A stretch of 11,546 bases of DNA, from assembly GCF_002432125.1 (NCBI RefSeq), contig NZ_DJFS01000044.1, positions 1 through 11,546 of the forward strand, read 5' to 3'. Positions 6,413-11,546 of the stretch are shown here, piece after piece; the stretch's first letter is position 1, and the number at the start of each line of letters is the position of its first letter. The notes below the pieces were generated by a model, which saw only the letters and a program-made list of their open reading frames with translations, did not search any database and was not told where the DNA came from. This DNA comes from Brevundimonas sp. UBA5866 (GTDB taxonomy: Bacteria > Pseudomonadota > Alphaproteobacteria > Caulobacterales > Caulobacteraceae). The translations under genes were made by a program, and so were the position numbers.

Positions 6413-6718
6413 ATGACCGACCAACGTATCGAAGGCACTATCGACCAAGTCGAAGGCAAGGTGAAAAGCGGCCTGGGCAACCTGACCGGCGACACCAAGC
6501 TTAAGGTTGAAGGCGCCGCCAAAGAAGCTGGCGGTCGTGCCAAGGCTGCCTATGGCCGCGTCATCGACGGTCTGGACGGTATCGCCGACAAGGCTCCGGC
6601 CGACCTGCGCGAGCCGGCCAAGAAGGGCCTTGAGTTCGCCCGCAACAAGCCGCTTCTAACCACCGGCATCGTGGCGGGTCTGGCTGTCCTGCTCAGCGGT
6701 ATCGGCCGCAAGCGCTAA
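6413..6718 (+). CDS. CsbD-family stress protein with C-terminal membrane segment
   Basis: The 101-aa product begins with a CsbD domain (MTDQRIEGTIDQVEGKVKSG...GNLTGDTKLKVEGAAKEAGGRAK, about 1-45), named after a sigma-B-controlled Bacillus stress protein. Its biochemical role is unknown. Most CsbD proteins are short, soluble and about 60-70 aa. This one continues through an amphipathic stretch (about 46-78) to a hydrophobic segment LLTTGIVAGLAVLLSGI (about 81-97) ending GRKR, a likely tail anchor like those of DUF883/ElaB-type proteins. AAAAGGA nine bases before the ATG supports the start. The upstream EcfG-like promoter suggests general-stress induction. It is monocistronic, with a strong terminator after it. 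Confidence 0.88.
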   Translation: MTDQRIEGTIDQVEGKVKSGLGNLTGDTKLKVEGAAKEAGGRAKAAYGRVIDGLDGIADKAPADLREPAKKGLEFARNKPLLTTGIVAGLAVLLSGIGRKR

Positions 6719-6738
6719 GCCAGAACGCCCCTAAAGAG

Positions 6739-6770
6739 AAAGGCCCGCATCGGATGATGCGGGCCTTTTT
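6739..6770. terminator. Bidirectional Rho-independent terminator between CsbD gene and clpA
   Basis: A perfect 13-bp stem (6739-6751 with 6756-6768) with a 4-base loop ends in five T's on the plus strand and has A's on the left for the minus strand. It lies between the convergent ends of the CsbD gene (6718) and clpA (6792). Confidence 0.93.
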
Positions 6771-6791
6771 ATTTGCCGAAGAGGCGACCGA

Positions 6792-9095
<2,304 letters not shown>

Positions 9096-9107
9096 GAAAG
9101 GCTCCTC

Positions 9108-9449
9108 TCAGTCCTTTTCCATGGTGCATTGCAACGGGTGTTGATGACGACGCGCGGTCTCCGTCACCTGGGCGACCTTGGTTTCGGCCACCTCGTATGT
9201 GTAGACCCCGCACACCCCGACCCCGAACTGATGGACGTGCATCATGATCCGGGTCGCGTCTTCACGGCTCTTCTGGAAGAACCGCTCAAGGACATAGACG
9301 ACGAATTCCATCGGCGTGTAGTCGTCGTTCAGGATCAGCACCCGATAGAGCGAGGGCCGCTGAACTTTCGGCTTTGTCTCGGTGACGACCGCCGCGCCTG
9401 CACCACCGGCTGCGCCTTGGCCCTGTTCACCTGACCGCTTGATTGGCAT
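9108..9449 (-). CDS. clpS: ClpS, N-degron adaptor for ClpA
   Basis: The 113-aa adaptor recognises proteins with destabilising N-terminal residues and hands them to ClpAP. The core holds RVLILNDDYTPMEFVVYVLERFF, with the Asn-Asp-Asp that contacts the substrate amino group and the Met that gates the pocket, then MMHVHQFGVGVCGVYTYEVAETKVAQV, with the pocket His. A flexible Gly/Ala-rich N-terminal extension of about 30 residues is usual for the family and is needed for delivery. The start has only a weak CGGA upstream. It lies 12 bases upstream of clpA, the classic order, so adaptor and unfoldase are co-expressed. I could not place its promoter in the 190 bases upstream. Confidence 0.97.
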   Translation of the reverse strand: MPIKRSGEQGQGAAGGAGAAVVTETKPKVQRPSLYRVLILNDDYTPMEFVVYVLERFFQKSREDATRIMMHVHQFGVGVCGVYTYEVAETKVAQVTETARRHQHPLQCTMEKD

Positions 9450-9640
9450 TCGAAGTCCGTCTGTTTAGTCGTTGCTACTCAAAGATAGGGAATGATGCCC
9501 TGAATTGAAGGTTCGTCCAGTCAACGATGATGTGACCAAGCGTACTCTGGATATGTTACTGCTCTGCTTAATCCGCATAACAACGTTAGGTTTCAAATAT
9601 AGCCACGCTAAGTCCCGCCTCCCCGCCCCGGCTGTGACAA
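9450..9640. other. Intergenic region upstream of clpS, no gene seen
   Basis: This stretch of about 190 bases is noticeably richer in A/T than the genes around it and must hold the clpS-clpA promoter on the minus strand. TTGACT at 9524-9519 is a possible -35, but I see no convincing -10 at the right distance. An open frame from 9505 runs through the phasin terminator and is unlikely to be real. Confidence 0.4.
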
Positions 9641-9641
9641 A

Positions 9642-9670
9642 GAAAAAGCCCCGGCGCAGGCACCGGGGCT
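9642..9670 (-). terminator. Rho-independent terminator of the phasin gene
   Basis: An 8-bp GC stem (9647-9654 with 9663-9670) with an 8-base loop is followed on the minus strand by TTTTTCTTT, about 30 bases after the phasin stop at 9698. The plus strand has a weaker CTTCTTTT, but no plus-strand gene needs it. Confidence 0.88.
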
Positions 9671-9697
9671 CTTCTTTTAGTCAGTCGCTATGGGAGG

Positions 9698-10168
9698 TTA
9701 GCGAACCGACTGGAAGCTTTCGACAACGGCGCTGACGCGCGAGTTGATCGGCTGGAAGCTGTCCTTGACCGAGGCGGTCAGGGTTTCGGTCGTCTGGTTC
9801 AGGTGAGCCAGATAGGCTTCGGCCGACGACTTGGCCCAAGCCGATTGCAGTTCAACCAGCTCTTGCAGCGAACGGGCCTGAGCCAGCGATTGAGCAGCCT
9901 GGACGTTGTCTTCCCAGGTCTTCTTGCCATAGGCCAGAACCTGCTGCGACAGGGCCTCGGCGCCCTTCTGGGCGGCGGCGGCGCTTTCGACCACAGCTTC
10001 AAGGTTCTTCTTGCCGTGGGCGTTCAGCTCGGTGAACGAGCTGATCGAGCGGTCAACGCCTTCCTTGAAGGCCTTGGTGCTGGCATTGTGAACAGCTTCG
10101 GCCTGAGCCTTGGCTTTGGCAGCGGTCTGCTCAACGGTTTTCTTTACAGTCTCGGTCGCGTCAGTCAT
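9698..10168 (-). CDS. Phasin (Phasin_2-type granule-associated protein)
   Basis: The 156-aa product is almost entirely helical, rich in Ala, Lys, Glu and Gln, and has a single Trp-containing core ELQSAWAKSSAEAYLAHLNQTTETL with preceding FTELNAHGKKNLEAVVESAAAAQKG, typical of Phasin_2 proteins. Phasins coat polyhydroxyalkanoate granules and control their number and size. The frame is open up to 10252, but the ATG at 10168 has GGAG eight bases upstream and gives the usual MTDATETVKK start, while the extra 28 residues are unlike the family. A strong terminator follows. Upstream lie two dyads (10246-10259 and 10279-10293), with the second a candidate PhaR-type operator. No PHA synthase gene is in the window. 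Confidence 0.92.
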   Translation of the reverse strand: MTDATETVKKTVEQTAAKAKAQAEAVHNASTKAFKEGVDRSISSFTELNAHGKKNLEAVVESAAAAQKGAEALSQQVLAYGKKTWEDNVQAAQSLAQARSLQELVELQSAWAKSSAEAYLAHLNQTTETLTASVKDSFQPINSRVSAVVESFQSVR

Positions 10169-10245
10169 CGCATAGGCTCCAAATGCGTTGTGGAGGGGGC
10201 GCAAAGCGCAGGCATGCCTCGCCCGCAGAGAACAATGATTTCTAT

Positions 10246-10259
10246 TTCGCACTTGCGAA
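10246..10259. promoter_or_regulatory. Dyad in the phasin promoter region
   Basis: TTCGCA-CT-TGCGAA is a perfect 6-2-6 inverted repeat, 78-91 bases upstream of the phasin ATG. A weak promoter pair on the minus strand (TTGATT at 10271-10266, then GAAATA about 17 bases later) would bracket it, as a repressor site would be. Confidence 0.4.
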
Positions 10260-10278
10260 GAGAAAAATCAAGGGTCTT

Positions 10279-10293
10279 TGTTGCAGTGCAACA
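10279..10293. promoter_or_regulatory. Perfect 15-bp palindrome, candidate PhaR-type operator
   Basis: TGTTGCA-G-TGCAACA is an exact 7-1-7 palindrome, 111-125 bases upstream of the phasin start. TTGC/GCAA-type inverted repeats are bound by PhaR-family repressors in front of phasin genes in other alphaproteobacteria. The link here is by position and resemblance only. Confidence 0.55.
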
Positions 10294-10550
10294 TGACAAT
10301 AATGGGTCATGCCGCAGCGATCCGACGGCAAGCGTCACCATTATTTGAAGGCGAACAATCGGTTGTCATCCCGCTCAAGCCACAATCACGGGTTCACGAA
10401 GACAGTGTTTTCAAGTTAAAGATTACGGCTCAGGCAATGATTGACGCAGCATTAACTGTGTCGAAACACCTGTCCGGTCATGGTGTAACCTTATCCGGCG
10501 TATTGGCTTCACCTCCAATGCTCCACAGTGAAAAGGCTTAGTAGCTGCTG

Positions 10551-11546
10551 ATGAACGCCTCCATTCTCCGCAAGCCACTCCTGCTCAGCGCCCTTCTGGT
10601 GGGCAGCTCTCTGGTGCCGACGGTTGGCCAGACGCCCCCCGTGGCCCAGTCGGGTGACAACACCAAATATGCGTCTGTCGTGCTCGATGCGGCTTCCGGC
10701 GAGGTTCTGTTCTCGCGCTTTGCCGACGAGCGCCGCTATCCGGCATCCATCACCAAGGTCATGACACTGTATCTGGTGTTCGAGGCCCTGGAGGACGGTC
10801 GCGTCAAACTGACGGACCAATTGACGGTATCGCCTCGCGCCGCGGCCCAGCCGCCCTCGAAATTGGGCCTTGCCGCCGGTCAGACCATCAGCCTCGATGA
10901 TGCCATGCGCGCCACCGCCGTGCGCAGCGCCAACGACATGGCTGTCGTTCTGGCCGAAGCCGTCGCCGGCAATGAATCCGAATTCACCTCTCGCATGACC
11001 GCCAAGGCCCGCGAGCTGGGTATGCACCACACCCGCTTCACCACGGCGAACGGCCTGCCCGACACCCGTCAGGCCACCACCGCCAATGATCTGGCGATCC
11101 TGAGCCGGGCCGTGATGCGCGACTACCCGCAGTACTACCGCTATCTCGGCATCAAGGACTGGTACTACAACGGTCGCGACTACCGTAACACCAACGGCCT
11201 GCTGGCGGTGGGCAATGGCTATGACGGCATCAAGACCGGCTTCACCAATGCCTCGGGCTACAACCTGTCCGCCTCGGCGGTGCGCGACAACAAACGTCTG
11301 ATCACCATCGTCATGGGTGGCCGCTCGACCGCCAGCCGCAACGCCCACGTCGCCGAGCTGATGGATACCGGCTTCGAGCTTCAGCAGCGTCGCGAGCGCG
11401 GTGAGCGTATTGCCTCGACCCAGGGCTTCTTCGAACAGCGCGGCTATGGCATTTCGGCCGCTCCGGTTGCCTATGCCTCTGCGACCACCGAGGGCGAAGG
11501 CCGCCCCTATCTGGCCGAAAGCAATGACGTGGCGCTTGTCTCCGCA
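10551..11546 (+). CDS. D-alanyl-D-alanine carboxypeptidase (PBP5/6, S11 family), 3' end outside window
   Basis: The first 332 codons are visible and the frame is still open at the window edge. A signal peptide covers about residues 1-30 (RKPLLLSALLVGSSLV, ending near VGQ). The penicillin-binding catalytic motifs are all present: SITK at 66-69 with nucleophile Ser66, SAN at 126-128, and KTG at 228-230 (YDGIKTGFTN). The enzyme removes the terminal D-Ala from peptidoglycan stem pentapeptides in the periplasm, limiting cross-linking. After the catalytic domain (to about 270) the sequence becomes less conserved (ERIASTQGFFEQRGYG...), and any C-terminal SPOR domain or membrane anchor would lie beyond the window. 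The ATG at 10551 is the only suitable start but has just AAAAGG 14 bases upstream. I give no symbol because several dac paralogues exist. Confidence 0.95.
   Translation, partial: MNASILRKPLLLSALLVGSSLVPTVGQTPPVAQSGDNTKYASVVLDAASGEVLFSRFADERRYPASITKVMTLYLVFEALEDGRVKLTDQLTVSPRAAAQPPSKLGLAAGQTISLDDAMRATAVRSANDMAVVLAEAVAGNESEFTSRMTAKARELGMHHTRFTTANGLPDTRQATTANDLAILSRAVMRDYPQYYRYLGIKDWYYNGRDYRNTNGLLAVGNGYDGIKTGFTNASGYNLSASAVRDNKRLITIVMGGRSTASRNAHVAELMDTGFELQQRRERGERIASTQGFFEQRGYGISAAPVAYASATTEGEGRPYLAESNDVALVSA

Larger units (their letters stand above)
10169..10550. other. 382-bp divergent intergenic region, dyad-rich and AT-rich, with one doubtful frame
   Basis: This holds the phasin promoter on the left and whatever drives the carboxypeptidase on the right. 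Dyads lie at 10246-10259, 10279-10293, 10292-10297/10306-10311 (CATGAC-N8-GTCATG) and 10298-10305/10338-10345. The right two thirds are clearly poorer in G/C than neighbouring genes. A frame from ATG 10294 to TAG 10541 would encode 82 aa (MTIMGHAAAIRR...), in the same frame as the carboxypeptidase and separated from it by TAG-TAG-CTG-CTG. By hand count about 37 of its 82 codons end in G or C, far below the real genes here, and it has no ribosome-binding site. I do not call it a gene. TTGACG at 10441-10446 is a possible -35 without a convincing -10. Confidence 0.6.

Noticed and set aside
9491..9505. Imperfect dyad AGGG-N7-CCCT upstream of clpS
   Set aside because: Only four bases per arm match reliably, which is easily chance in this composition.
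9505..9735. 76-codon plus-strand frame between clpS and the phasin gene
   Set aside because: It passes through the phasin terminator and into the phasin coding end, with no ribosome-binding site and a basic low-complexity tail.
10509..11348. 279-codon minus-strand frame opposite the carboxypeptidase
   Set aside because: It is a shadow of a gene with all three penicillin-binding motifs in order.

Overview
The window reads as a chromosomal, high-GC segment from a stalked-bacterium relative in the alphaproteobacterial order Caulobacterales. A Brevundimonas- or Caulobacter-like genome is my best guess. The basis is a divK-pleD operon whose PleD keeps key residues at the numbering I recall for Caulobacter crescentus PleD (Asp53, Asp327, RxxD 359-362, GGEEF 368-372). 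It is supported by the clpS-clpA pair, a Phasin_2-type phasin, a DinB with an alphaproteobacterial four-cysteine leader, a plausible CtrA box and a plausible EcfG/SigT promoter. I see no rRNA, tRNA, CRISPR, insertion sequence or prophage gene. This looks like ordinary core genome.

Layout, left to right. The 3' part of a Nudix hydrolase gene (1-453, +) converges on a secreted protein of unknown function (517-1104, -), with a shared two-way terminator between them. Divergent from the latter is rpmG (ribosomal protein L33, 1232-1399, +). A second two-way terminator separates rpmG from the divK-pleD operon on the minus strand (pleD 1526-2887, divK 2891-3259). A 113-bp divergent promoter region with a CtrA-like box lies between divK and dinB (DNA polymerase IV, 3373-4638, +). 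Next come a RidA-family gene (4729-5187, +) and a FemAB-like acyltransferase gene (5184-6329, +), joined by a 4-base GTGA overlap. A stress-type CsbD gene (6413-6718, +) follows, with its own EcfG-like promoter. A third two-way terminator separates it from clpA (6792-9095, -) and clpS (9108-9449, -), which run as clpS-clpA. A phasin gene (9698-10168, -) ends in a strong hairpin. After a 382-bp AT-richer intergenic region full of dyads comes a penicillin-binding D-alanyl-D-alanine carboxypeptidase (10551 to the end, +, cut by the window edge).

Functionally, DivK and PleD are the response regulators linking cell-fate phosphorelay signalling to cyclic di-GMP synthesis. ClpS-ClpA deliver N-degron substrates to ClpP. 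DinB is a translesion polymerase and RidA removes reactive enamine/imine intermediates. CsbD and phasin suggest general stress and carbon-storage (polyhydroxyalkanoate) physiology. The most interesting material is regulatory: the CtrA-like box, the EcfG-like promoter, a perfect 7-1-7 palindrome upstream of the phasin gene, and an AT-rich stretch before the carboxypeptidase. I did not find a convincing new multi-gene system here.
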